Position numbers and translations under genes: made by a program. The notes below the pieces were generated by a model. It did not search any database. It was not told the origin of the DNA and was given only the letters and a program-made list of their open reading frames with translations. Shown here in pieces: positions 46,136 to 57,149 of a DNA stretch of 64,000 nt. Location of the stretch: positions 2,046,001-2,110,000 of the forward strand of contig CP053160.1 in assembly GCA_014607495.2 (NCBI GenBank), read 5' to 3'. This DNA comes from Carposina sasakii (taxonomy: Eukaryota > Arthropoda > Insecta > Lepidoptera > Carposinidae). The stretch's first letter is position 1. Each line of letters opens with the position of its first letter.

Positions 46136-46588
46136 TTTTGTATGTATGTATGTAACTATGTTATGTGGTGTGTGTTGTTTTAGTAAATAATTTGGTATTG
46201 TATTGTCATAGAAGCTCGTATCGTATATTTTGCGTATTTTTCTCAAATCAGCTGCCAATTTTGCTATGTAGAATAGATACGATTACTTTATGGCATAGTT
46301 AGCACAGTTACTTAGGCGAGGCCATATAAAATGTATGGCATAATGACTGCAAACCAGATGAAACTTATTTCATTTATTATCTTATATACTTTATATTCAG
46401 CAAGTAAGTACTTTAAGCGCAATTGATAAAGCTGTACCGTAGATTAGTTTCTTTCAGCACCCTTGATTACATAACCAAATTACTTTTTTATCGCCAAATG
46501 GGAAATGTAATTCAGAACATGACGCTGCAATTATAGTTTTTCACCCACGTGTAGGGTAATGACTCTTGATACGGGGACTAGTGGAGTT

Positions 46589-47012
46589 GTTCGTTCTCGA
46601 AGCACTTCAAAGAAGATGGTGGCCACGATCGTCGTTGAAAAACCGGCCATGTTGCGACTATTGCACTTCGAAAATCTAACTCAAAGCGACGCATCATCCT
46701 GCCTACACCACGACAACGCAAGCTCACACAGCGCTTGTCAAACGATTGAGTATTTGAAGCAGGAAAAAGTAGAAATTCTTGACCATCCTCCATACATACA
46801 TACATACCATCCTGACCTAAGCCCTAACGATTTCTTTACATTTCCTAAAATTAAGAAAAGTCTTCGTGGTCAGTCGACGCTTTCAAGTCAGCCATTTTGA
46901 ACACCCCCACTTTAGAGTGGAATAAATGTTATAATAACTGGTTTGAGCTAATGGAAACGTGTATTAAAAGCTACGTGGTGAATACTTTGAAAAACAATAA
47001 AAAGTACTATAA
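46589..47012 (+). pseudogene. Mariner transposase fossil
   Basis: The plus strand keeps 'SKKMVATIVVEK', 'LHHDNASSHSA', 'HPDLSPNDFFTFPKIKKSLR' and, after a frame break near 46900, 'WNKCYNNWFELMETCIKSY'. Two of the catalytic Asp motifs (HHD and the later PD) are recognisable. The N-terminal half and first Asp are missing. A (CATA)n tract has expanded inside the 'HPPY..PDL' segment, inserting extra residues. Non-functional. Confidence 0.8.
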
Positions 47013-48037
47013 GGTTCAAATGATGCTTCAGTATGCCTGGATGCGGTAGTTATTCTCCTCTATGATGCGGTATCACTGACTTCGACTCACATTCGTTGTC
47101 AGTGTGCATGAAGTTAGAGTAAACCATAGGATGCATAAGCATTGCTTCGGATATAGTGGGCGCCAGGCTTTATGTCTACCCGCATTACCATAGATCGAGG
47201 ATGACTTTAGGTTAAGACGTTAGGTTGAGGGTGGCGTCATCCCACGCACTTGTTTTTGGTGTAGTACCTAAGCTATAATAATTAATTCGGATAGATATCG
47301 CGAAGGCGAGGGGTAAATAAGCATATGCAAATATTATAAGTGGTTTTGAGCTTCTATGAAGAGAGATCGGTGATAAAAAAGAAAAACCAGTTCATTTTCT
47401 TATTATTTGAGTGTGTAAGGAAATCTTGGTACGCACTGAACTGACCGAGCGGTCGACCGGCCGTATACCAAAATCCGTGTAAAAGCGGCCCTTTGCCCAC
47501 CGATATTGAATTAACGCGAGTTTTGAGGTACTATTTATTGACTAGGAACAATATAACAGAACAATATGACGAAGGGGTCTATATTATGTATGTAGATAGG
47601 TATGTAAGTACCTTAATTTATCTAAGATCCTACAAGCTAGATAAGTTAAAAAAAAACTCATCAATGTGAATGCCCCGGTATACTCGCTCCGCAAATATTG
47701 AATAGCGGTCACTAATTGAATAGAACCGCCTTATAACACGAGTTTTTTGCACTCCAATGGAATTTTATACGAGGTTGTGTTGGAATGACACCCGTTACAT
47801 TGCATTAAGAACGACCGATGCAAGTACACCACAAACCAAAGTGACTACAAGGCTGGTCGTACCTCCTGCTGGATAGCCAGGATTAATCGCTGTCCATAAA
47901 ATAGGATACCTTTGTCATGATTCGATCGGCCGGCCGTTTTAACCCGTCTGAAAGCAGGACATGATTTTCGCGTATACTTTAAATGCATGATCTTCTATGT
48001 ATTGAACTCTTGTCACGCTAATTATATAAGTAAACAA

Positions 48038-48191
48038 TATGGTCGATTTCGGCAGTCACACTTTAACCTAAATCTAATCTTAGTCAGGTCAATCTCTCTC
48101 CTTGTACTTAACATAAATGGCTGAGAGAGAAAAGGGCAGGTAGAACAAATTTTACGTTTAGGTTTAAGTGTGACTGCCGGAATCGACCATA
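48038..48191. mobile_element. Palindromic MITE, well preserved
   Basis: Inverted ends 'tatggtcgatttcggcagtc' and 'gactgccggaatcgaccata', about 154 bp, the same family as 34272-34428. Confidence 0.75.
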
Positions 48192-48681
48192 ATATCCCAT
48201 AAATCACTTTTGAACATTTATGTACCTATTCACTTGAAAACTTGTTGACCAAAGATCGCTATTATTTACATCAGTCCAAACTGATTGGTCAGTCGTAATG
48301 CGAAATGTCCAATCCACACGAGACTAAACGCGCCGGGAACTGCCCACGGGCCGTGAATAATTAGATTTTCTACTTTCTAAGTCACAGACATTTTCTGTGT
48401 TCTAAGTAGATATATATCGAGCAGGCCGTTACCTTGTGAAACCTGAGGCACCACATAATCTGTGTTTAGTTATCTAGCTTAGCTTATAGATTGGATATAG
48501 ACCTACCTACCTACCTGTATGTATAGGACTATAGTATTATCATATCTGTGGTATAGGTGAAACCTCCTTATGCTGGCTTCCTACGGTGCGTGATCTTGCG
48601 GATCATTGCGCACGGCTGACGAGTACGATAGTATCAACTATGTATGTAACCAGTGAAATTAATGAAAGAATTTATAGAATC

Positions 48682-48947
48682 TACAGGGTGTAACAAAAAG
48701 GGTATGTTAAGCGAAAAGCTAATGTAAATAGCCCACTGTAGAGAACCTATCCAGAAAATTTGAGACCCGAAATCACATGTTTATTTTTCCCGATAGTATG
48801 GAGAAATTTTAAATATCTCAGGAATTTTCATACAATCTTGAAAAATAAAAATGTGATTTCGAGTCTCAAATTTTGGAAATAGGTTCTCTATAGTGGGCTA
48901 TTTACATAGCTTTTCGCTTAACATACCCTTTCTGTTACACCCTGTAT
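48682..48947. mobile_element. 266-bp TA-MITE
   Basis: TACAGGGTGTAACAAAAAGG at the left and 'ctgttacaccctgta' at the right, with a long inner palindrome around 48800. The same length and near-identical sequence as 63503-63768, suggesting recent activity. Confidence 0.85.
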
Positions 48948-49039
48948 ACATAACATTACATATACCTACATATCGTTTCATCATTAAACATTGTGCTGAG
49001 GGATTCAGCTTTGTTTACCGAGATTATTATTAGTATATT

Positions 49040-49288
49040 CGTTAGGGAGTGCGAGGAAGCACTAAGAACGGATTTCCCGAAATTCCCACGGGAACGGGAC
49101 AAACGGGAATTCCCAACTTTTACGCAAACCACTTGACACATAATAATGAAATAATAACAGGTAAATTCGGTAGGGAGTGTAAGGAAGCACTGAGAATATA
49201 TTTCCCGAAATTCCCACGGAAACGGGACAAACGGAAATTCCAAATTTTAGAGGATATGTACCGAAGCGAAGCGAGGGCGGGCCACTAG
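49040..49288 (+). repeat. Tandem duplication ending in CTAG
   Basis: Two successive copies of a segment of about 125 bp, each with 'ttcccgaaattcccacgg' and 'cgggacaaacgg', then 'cgaagcgagggcgggcca' CTAG. A Helitron-like 3' end with an internal duplication; the 5' end is not clear. Confidence 0.55.
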
Positions 49289-51655
49289 TCTACTATATTA
49301 AAGTAACGCAAAGGGAAAAGAAAAAACTGCATAGCTTTTTGGACCCGATTTCCACTAGGAATTTGATCAAATAATGCAGAAGATTCGTTCTATATTTTCT
49401 TGTGCATTTGCAGATTTTTTGCTAAAATAACTAATGACCACCGAAAGGATTTTGATGAAACTTGGCAGTTTTATACGTATGATACAATCAGAGTAAGACA
49501 ATACGAAATGTAGGTGCCAAAACTGCTGGATCATAAAGTAGAACCCACAGTCAATATAGCTTAGCGGAAACAGCAAATTAACTAATGAATGTAATATAAA
49601 TCAAACTAACCCAATGCAAAAGCTATACATATCAGGAAGAATAAAAAATCTAATTCTGTTTACTGAGTCACGGTCAGGTTTTATTTTCGCCGGCGCCGAT
49701 GTGAATGAATTCTTATGTAAAGTAAACAATCTGCTATTTTTGGACTAACTAGTGAGGGGCGATTTACGTACGATAAAAATAACTGTGGTTTTATTACTAT
49801 AAGTTTTTTCTGGGTTTAAATCGTGCCCAGTAGTAGGACACAGACACAGTTTAGGCTATAAAAATAGTTTTTATAAGGAAACTAAATTAAGCTGATATGA
49901 TGTGACAGACTTCTGATTGAGGGATGTGATAATTTAAAAACTACCTATACTTTATATTATCTTTAAAATATCTTTTATACTGGAAATATGTTTCTCCTAT
50001 ACTAAAGCCATAATTTAATGCGTTCACGAAATGACGTGGATGAAATCTAACCGCTGTTGCTGGAAAAGTATCGATAAATTTTCTAACTTCTATATAGCTT
50101 GACCTGATATGACTGTCATGACCACCTTACACGCATCGTATATCGAATTTTCACTTTCATTTTTCGAATATTCGAATAATTGAAATGGATTATTCGAATT
50201 TGAAATTGAAGCGGATATTCCAATAAAAAGAATATTTTAATATTCGAATTGCAAACCCTAACCAAAACCCAGAAGGGAGGGGACAGATAAGAAAGCAAAC
50301 ATTGGGTATAGTATATTCAAATTAAAAATGCAAGACGATAAAGTAGTAAGGTACATCATAATTCAATGTCATTGTGGTAAAGTCACAACATGGACACAAG
50401 GAGGAAACGAGGACTGCATGGAATTCTAATGAGAATCGAAGATACGAGTACACGCGTCAAGCAACAAAACATTTCCAATAAGACCCCATTTATTTTGCGT
50501 ACGAAGATGGAAAATAGCCTTTACTCTATAGATACTAAAGTTTATAGAATGTGTAAAAACGGACCTTTCTATGTTTTATAAGACGGTGTTTGGTGACTTT
50601 ACACATTGTGTAGTGTACATGATTGGGTATTCCAATCGTGTCAGGGTTGCGCGCGAAAGGTCCATTGAAGGAGCTCATTGAAACGCCAAAATGAATGGCG
50701 AACAGTAAACAATTGGTTAAAAACAAATGCATTAGTTAAACTAAACAACGGACCAATTTTAGGTATTTATGGTAATACGATTAGGTGAGTATTATTTTGA
50801 TATAACTTTTCGAGACTCTCACTCGATACCATTATAGGAGGTCTAGAACCCATTCTAGAATTACTGATAAAAAAACATCGATGTATCGCAGAAATCTAAT
50901 TTGAAAACCAGGATAGTAAACATTTACCACCGTCTTGTCATAATATATTGTGGATATTCACATTCCTCAGGTACACAGTTAATCATAACACCCTTTCATT
51001 GTTCTAAGAAGTCAACAAGAATTTATTTAGATACATTCAGCATTGTACATTATGGCATGAGAAAAGTAAACAATATTGCGTGAGAAGCTATAACAATTGC
51101 CGCGATAAATGGACCCGTCTCATCCATATTCTAATGTAACTCGCAATTAAGATATTTACTTTACAAGATAACCGGTTTAATATTCTACGAATAATAAATA
51201 TTTTATTCCTTGACCCGTCCGAAATTGCTAATTATCGATAAAAAAAAATTCGATATGATTGTCAACACTAATACAAGCGAGAATGTACTCTTTCCTTCAC
51301 TAAAAAGGTTCTCTCAGGCCTAATTTATCACGGTTTTAAGTATGTTATTGAAAGCACAAGAAATATGTATCACAGAAAAACCTCTCCCTCATGGAAAAAG
51401 CTCATTATTTCCGATATAAGCCAATTAGCCTAATTACAAAATCTTTTATTTTTCTATCTTCACTTTCGATCGTACCCCTAACGAGCAATCAACAATCAAC
51501 AGCCGGATTTATATAGGTACGTAAATTGCACCAATGAAAAGTGTCCAAATAATTCGCGGTAATCGTCATTGCGTGCCAATCTATTCATTCCGATTGTATA
51601 CGACCACGTGTAGTTACGACTCTATACGATAGTCGCCACTAATTTGTATAACCCC
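49289..51655. other. Non-coding stretch, no clear feature
   Basis: AT-rich. At 50155-50250 there are several 'ttcgaat'/'attcgaa' palindromes. No coding exon recognised and no complete transposon. Confidence 0.35.
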
Positions 51656-52188
51656 GGCGCCAGACATAGCCTCAAAGATTTGCACACTTCTTTGAATACT
51701 TTGCAATGCTTTGAAAACACATTTGAATACATATTGGCGCAACCTGCCAGAAATGTTTCGGAAAGACTTTACTCCACAGTACGCTGGTAGACAACAAACA
51801 AGATGGACGATGATTTTATTATTTATGTGCATGTAATTATTTTTACGTGTGCAACAAAATTTTAGGAAATGTTCAAGAAGAAGGCCCGAATGGATTTGTG
51901 AAATGTACCGTAATAGAACAAGGCCACCTATGTGTATTTGATGAATTTTAACTACCATTTCAATACAGTCTCACACAACCGTTTCGCTCAACAATGCTCG
52001 CGCAACTGGCAGGCTACGTAAACATTTGAACACATTCGACTTTGAACGCTTTGATGTGCGCTAAAAAACCGACACCGCATAGGCAAAGTGCAAATCTTTG
52101 TCACAACTTTGGACAAATATTCAAAGTCTCGTGCCACACATGGTCATCAAACAAGTGTTCAATCAAGTGAAGCTATGTCTGGCGCCCC
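51656..52188. mobile_element. DNA transposon remnant with GGCGCCAGACATAGC ends
   Basis: Terminal inverted repeats 'ggcgccagacatagc' and 'gctatgtctggcgcc' enclose about 530 bp. A second inverted pair lies inside: 'ggcgcaacctgccag' near 51735 and 'gcgcaactggcagg' near 52000. No transposase frame. Confidence 0.65.
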
Positions 52189-53580
52189 GGCTTAAGAACT
52201 TAAAGTCATCGCAGAGTGACAGGACTACAGACTAATATGATTTGCGTCACGCCCTTAGCACACCTCCGCCGCTAAACTGTAACAGCGGAACCGCTATGAG
52301 TAGCGGAACCGGGAGAAACGTTTCGCCATCTTAGGTCAGTTGAGTTAAACACTGAGAAACACGTACGAAATTAACGCGGAACCGCGAGGTATGGCTGACG
52401 TTGGAGCAGATCAATGAAAATGGCGTTGACTTATTAAATATACGAGTAACAATATTGCTCAGTGGTTTCCATAAGGAGTCGAATCGTAGTAATATTATTA
52501 TTTTTGTATTAAAATCTGTTCAAAAATAAAATAGCTTTGCAATAATAGTCGTGACGAAACACAACGCAAAGACATTTCAATTTATTGTTGTTGACATCTA
52601 ATACAATTTGGTTTAGAGCAGCGCATAAAGCCATTCTTCGCGTGCAGACGTCGAGATGATTGAATGCAGCCGACTGTTTAACGACTGATCTAAAGATTGT
52701 ATTTGATAAATAGTTCCTACACCATCGCAATTTGTTACTTTCAAACAAACTAGCGTGTTTGTTAGTTTATAATCTTAAATACCTCTCTACCGAGGTATCT
52801 GCGTAGAGATTTATCTTTATTCAATAAGCAAATGATGCAGCATGCTCGCTCATCGACCTAAAGTACGAAGTTACATACATGGTATTTTCTTGGCTAAATT
52901 GTTCTAAATAAAACGTGTTCATTGATCTAAATATAAAGATACAGTGAGTGAAAGTGAAAAAAAAAAATGTTACCGATGTTAATATAGTAGTACAGTTATC
53001 TACTTAATAAACAATGTTTAAGCTAAAACATTGCCAAAATTAGACGTCATACATTTTCCTGGCAAATTAAAATTTGATATTTTTAAACACGGTCTAACTA
53101 TAGACACGGTTTAACACTATAACTATATCTTTACAAACAATGTGTCCTCTTAGGGCGTATCACCTCTCTCTTTCTGTAGTATATGAGTAAAATACATGTA
53201 ACTAATGTATTTCCATTTAAATTATGTTTTATTCGAACTATCCGGGGAGAATTTTTATTTCCTTCTTGCTATACGGATTAATTTATTTCTTATTTGCCTA
53301 CACTTCTACATTTTTCAGTACTTACCCAGTTGTTCAGTACTTACAAGAAGGAAAAACAACATACCTATAAGTATAAGATAGTGAACTATTCATAGCAAAG
53401 CACATGAGTAACAGGATAGATGGGAGCCATGAATCATTGTAGCCACTTCAGAAATAGACGCTGTAGCACTAGCCGGTGTCCCTTGCTGTTGACTCACTGT
53501 GATACATCTGAAAACTGAAGTGTTTTTCAGAATAGTTGTATCAAAACTGCGTGCACATTAATAAAACTAGCACAACGAAT
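52189..53580. other. Non-coding stretch, no clear feature
   Basis: A modestly GC-rich patch at 52200-52440 ('cagcggaaccgctatgagta') is followed by AT-rich sequence. No coding segment recognised. Confidence 0.35.
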
Positions 53581-53584
53581 ATGC

Positions 53585-53785
53585 GTACTGCAGGGTTTGG
53601 TCCCGTGCCGATGCGGGGCTTCACTAGAATACATCAGCTGCATCTCCTTCAGTGTATGTCGTAAGAGTCGATAAAGGGAGTCAGGGGCGTTCCCTCAAGA
53701 CGATGGGTTAGCAATTTATCACAGATCTTTAACATTTGAGGCTTCCCGGGGCTATGGAATCTCCTTCGTGATACTACAGTTCTGA
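53585..53785 (+). repeat. SINE-like repeat ('gatgcggggcttcactagaa')
   Basis: Contains 'acatcagctgcatctccttc', 'gtcgtaagagtcgataaagg' and 'tcccggggctatggaatc'. Related pieces at 36370-36500, 55585-55790 and 62330-62420. Confidence 0.5.
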
Positions 53786-54401
53786 CTCCCACATTTCAAG
53801 AACATAGCCGTGTACTAGAATTGAGTAACGAGATAACGGAAAATAGGGAGGAATGGAATAAGAGAACATATTGCGCCAACCACAAATGGATGGGAACAGG
53901 GCAGGAAGATGATGATCCGTGTTTATATGTAGAAGGCTTCACTAGTTACTTCAAGTAACCTCGATATACTATTACTGATGCCAAATGTAAAATGGTCATA
54001 ACCATGGAGACGAAAAATTGCAGCAAGTAGTCCGTCCGTATTATTTCTCTGAAAGAAACGACATCTTTCACATTGTTTTTGAGTCATACAACGGATCTCA
54101 CATCTTAAAAACACAGTGTTCTGTGCATATCAGACAATATGTAAATACCCAAGCCAGTGTGTAGGCAGATTTACCATGTATTTACAGTTTCAGTTACCAG
54201 GATCGCATGACGCTGTTGGTAGAGCTGGTATCAATGGTGCTGTTTTACACGTAACATAATCCGATCATAAACCTGGCACATTATCCAATGAACTTTGTCC
54301 TCCATTATACAAGGGTTCTTTAGATCATCGTCAGATTTAGTCCTGTTAAGTAAGGAATTTATTATTTACTTTCGCGTTTCTGTTATAGTTATAACGTCAT
54401 A

Positions 54402-54548
54402 ATGCCTAGTGCCAGTTCTGTTGAAATTGATGAATACGTCCAACCAATACCGGAACAAATTAGTTTCCGTTTAGGTCATGGTCCACCCGGGCACCAGAAG
54501 CGCATGGCTCTACGGATGGTCGCGCACTGCCCAGGTCAGACAGGGTAA
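54402..54548 (+). CDS. Unidentified 48-aa open frame or first exon
   Basis: The ATG at 54402 opens MPSASSVEIDEYVQPIPEQI, then 'RLGHGPPGHQKRMALRMVA', ending at TAA 54546-54548. A donor-like ACAGG|GTAACT overlaps the end. It is acidic then basic, GC-richer than its surroundings, and of a composition typical of real protein. I cannot name it; it may be a first exon or a transposon ORF piece. Confidence 0.25.
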   Translation: MPSASSVEIDEYVQPIPEQISFRLGHGPPGHQKRMALRMVAHCPGQTG

Positions 54549-55189
54549 CTTAATTATGCTAGGTTTCCTTCAAGAAATAAGCCAGTTTCAGATGTGCTGA
54601 AATGCAACTCTACACCATTTCTCTATTACCGATTTTCCCCGCTTGCATTTAACTATACGCAAAGCGAACATTTGTATTGTATCCGTCCATATTGTGCTGT
54701 CAAGACATTGTACCAGGCTTGATTGAGCAGCAACTTCATAGATACTTGGGTGGCCCGCCCTGCAATTAGTAGACGATTGCTATTCAATGACTGTTTAATG
54801 GCAAAAGTGGCGACTCACGATGAGAAAGCTATCGTATTGTGCCTAATTGCAGCCGGTTCTGATCACTATCTGATGACCTGTGTCCTTAGGGCTTTTCGAA
54901 GATTGTGTGGTACTGGCACATAATGCATATGATTTATGAACCCTGGGGGCACTTTTGGTAAAATGGCCATTAAAAGGCGCAGGCGATGAATTTTAAGGAA
55001 AATAGATTTTATAGATGTGAATGAAATCTCATGCTCTATTTAAATTTACCTAGTTAATAAATAACGTGTAAATAAAAATCTATAGAATCACGACAATGTT
55101 TCCATACAAACTTTAATGTACTGAACACTTTTGCAACAGGTAGGTAATTTAGCGTTTAGCATGGATGGAGTAACACTATAGTTAAAGCT

Positions 55190-55230
55190 TTTTTATTACC
55201 ACTGACCGGGTTCGAATCCAAGGCCAGACA
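55190..55230 (+). repeat. tRNA-derived SINE B-box remnant
   Basis: 'gaccgggttcgaatccaagg' carries a Pol III B-box-like sequence with no folded tRNA around it. Confidence 0.4.
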
Positions 55231-55509
55231 GAACAGCAGTCAAAATGCAAATTGCAGTGTTGGCGGTCAATGGTAAAGGTAAATTTAATATGTTAAGCGG
55301 CAGACAACAATAGGGATTTCGAAGGACGACGTCCTTTTATAAATATGACGTTATGTTGGAAGTTTAATTTGGGGACGCTTTTAAAACGAAACTTCCCATA
55401 ACGCATAACTTACTACTTACGGTTGTTTACCACAACAAAAACGTTACCAAGCAATGAAATTATAAATAAAAAAACTGTTTTCCTTCCTTTTAAATTTCCT
55501 ATGTGTCTC

Positions 55510-55905
55510 TCTATGCAAATATGCATCTATTGCGTCCATAAGGACAATCTGCCTAAATAGTTACAATAAAAAAATAAAAACTTCTGTGCTGATGCATGGC
55601 TTCACCAGAATACATCAACAAAGAGTCGACTAAGAAACTCGGGCATTCTCTCAGGCCACAAGCTAATAACCGCCTGTCACTGACCATTTACAATCTGTCC
55701 TCGCCATGATAAACATGGCTGTAAGATCTCCCTTATGATCCTGCATTTCTGGCTATCCCATTTTGGGAACACAGCCGTGTCTATATATATATGTATGTAC
55801 ATAATTTTCCCACAATGGGATAGATGTACAAACATCTCCTGTCTTTCAATATGCAAATATGCATCTATTGTGTCCATGAGGACAATCTGCCGAAATACAA
55901 TAAAC
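55510..55905. repeat. Duplicated segment and SINE-like repeat
   Basis: 'tgcaaatatgcatctattgc' plus 'ggacaatctgcc' at 55510-55560 recurs at 55847-55900, flanking a SINE-like copy at 55585-55790. It looks like a flank duplicated around, or carried with, the insertion. Confidence 0.4.
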
Positions 55906-56561
55906 ACAGAACAACTTCGCTAACCCTAAGATCAATGCAAGGATCATGTACATGAGCGAGTGTCACGACACGACATACCCAGCGAAGCAAACGTTTTGCG
56001 CATGAGCAAATACAGTAAAGATGAGGTGTTCCAACAAAAATTGTTCAACAAAATAGTGTGCAAATGGCATTTGCATTCGCAGCGTGACGGAAGCAAAGGT
56101 ACTCGTAGTAGGCAAATTGTGTAATTTTTAAGTTAATACATACTTAAATGGGTGTCATTCTATGAAACAGAGTCTACATGAATACGTTGATCACAACTAC
56201 CCTTTGCAGCTGCTCAGTGTCTCAGATCGCACACTACGAGGCTCGCTTTACAAGTTTTACAGTCCGACTGCTGGCTGTTCACCTTATGTATACTTGTGAC
56301 GCTCATGTACACACAGCATGCTTGCAATTGTTTTTTTTTTCACATTACTTTCAAAATTGCCACAAATGGCAATGTGACCTACAAATGTTATCATCGACCA
56401 TGTTCGTGTTTATTATGTTCCGTTTAATTCGCGATTCGGTTGGTTAATTTCAGAGCGCAATGGTGGTGTTATTTCTATAATTTGACTAAAATTTCAATGA
56501 CTCACATTTCATTCGAACAAACTTACTAGGTAAGTAACTAAAATTTTGTTTGTTTGTGTAA

Positions 56562-56702
56562 GGGCCGATTTTTCCAATGGTCAGTACCTAAGCCATTCAG
56601 AAATAGGTATAAAGTTATGCTGTCTCTATCTAGATAAAATTTAGAAAAGGTCAGCATATACTTCGGATAGGCTATCTGATCAATGTAAAACTTGGCTCTA
56701 AG
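56562..56702. mobile_element. Family D MITE
   Basis: Starts 'aagggccgatttttccaatg' and ends 'gtaaaacttggctcta', with degenerate inner arms. Confidence 0.55.
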
Positions 56703-57149
56703 TACAAAAAACCTTTGGTTTTTTTTAGGCCTACGTTCTCATACATATTTTGTGCTTGTGCCAAGTTCGAATTCCATTACTTTTCTATTGTAGGTATTTC
56801 TGCCAGACCAGTATTTCATATGACACTCGGGTACCAGCAATAGGTAGCCAAACCAGTGAGACTGCTTCATCACATTTCCAACTGCAATATCACCATCATA
56901 ACTATAGGTATTCGATGTATGAAGAGCCGGAAGCAATGGAGACATACGGGTGCTAACTGCCAGTTCGATGTCCGAGGCGCCTAAACGTTGCATAGTAAAT
57001 GTTTCATTATTTCCCTTGTATGGATCGAAGCGGGCTCATGACCGGATTGGTAGTAAACGCCTAGAGACATGCGGTAATTCCTGGTATAGGTACAGCGGTT
57101 ACCTACGTAATTTGGAATCAACTCCAGAATCTTTACAGAAAGACTGACC

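Noticed and set aside
56739..56993. 84-codon minus-strand frame from a true ATG
   Set aside because: It contains a tRNA-SINE-like 'gaattcgaacttggcac' and no recognisable domain.
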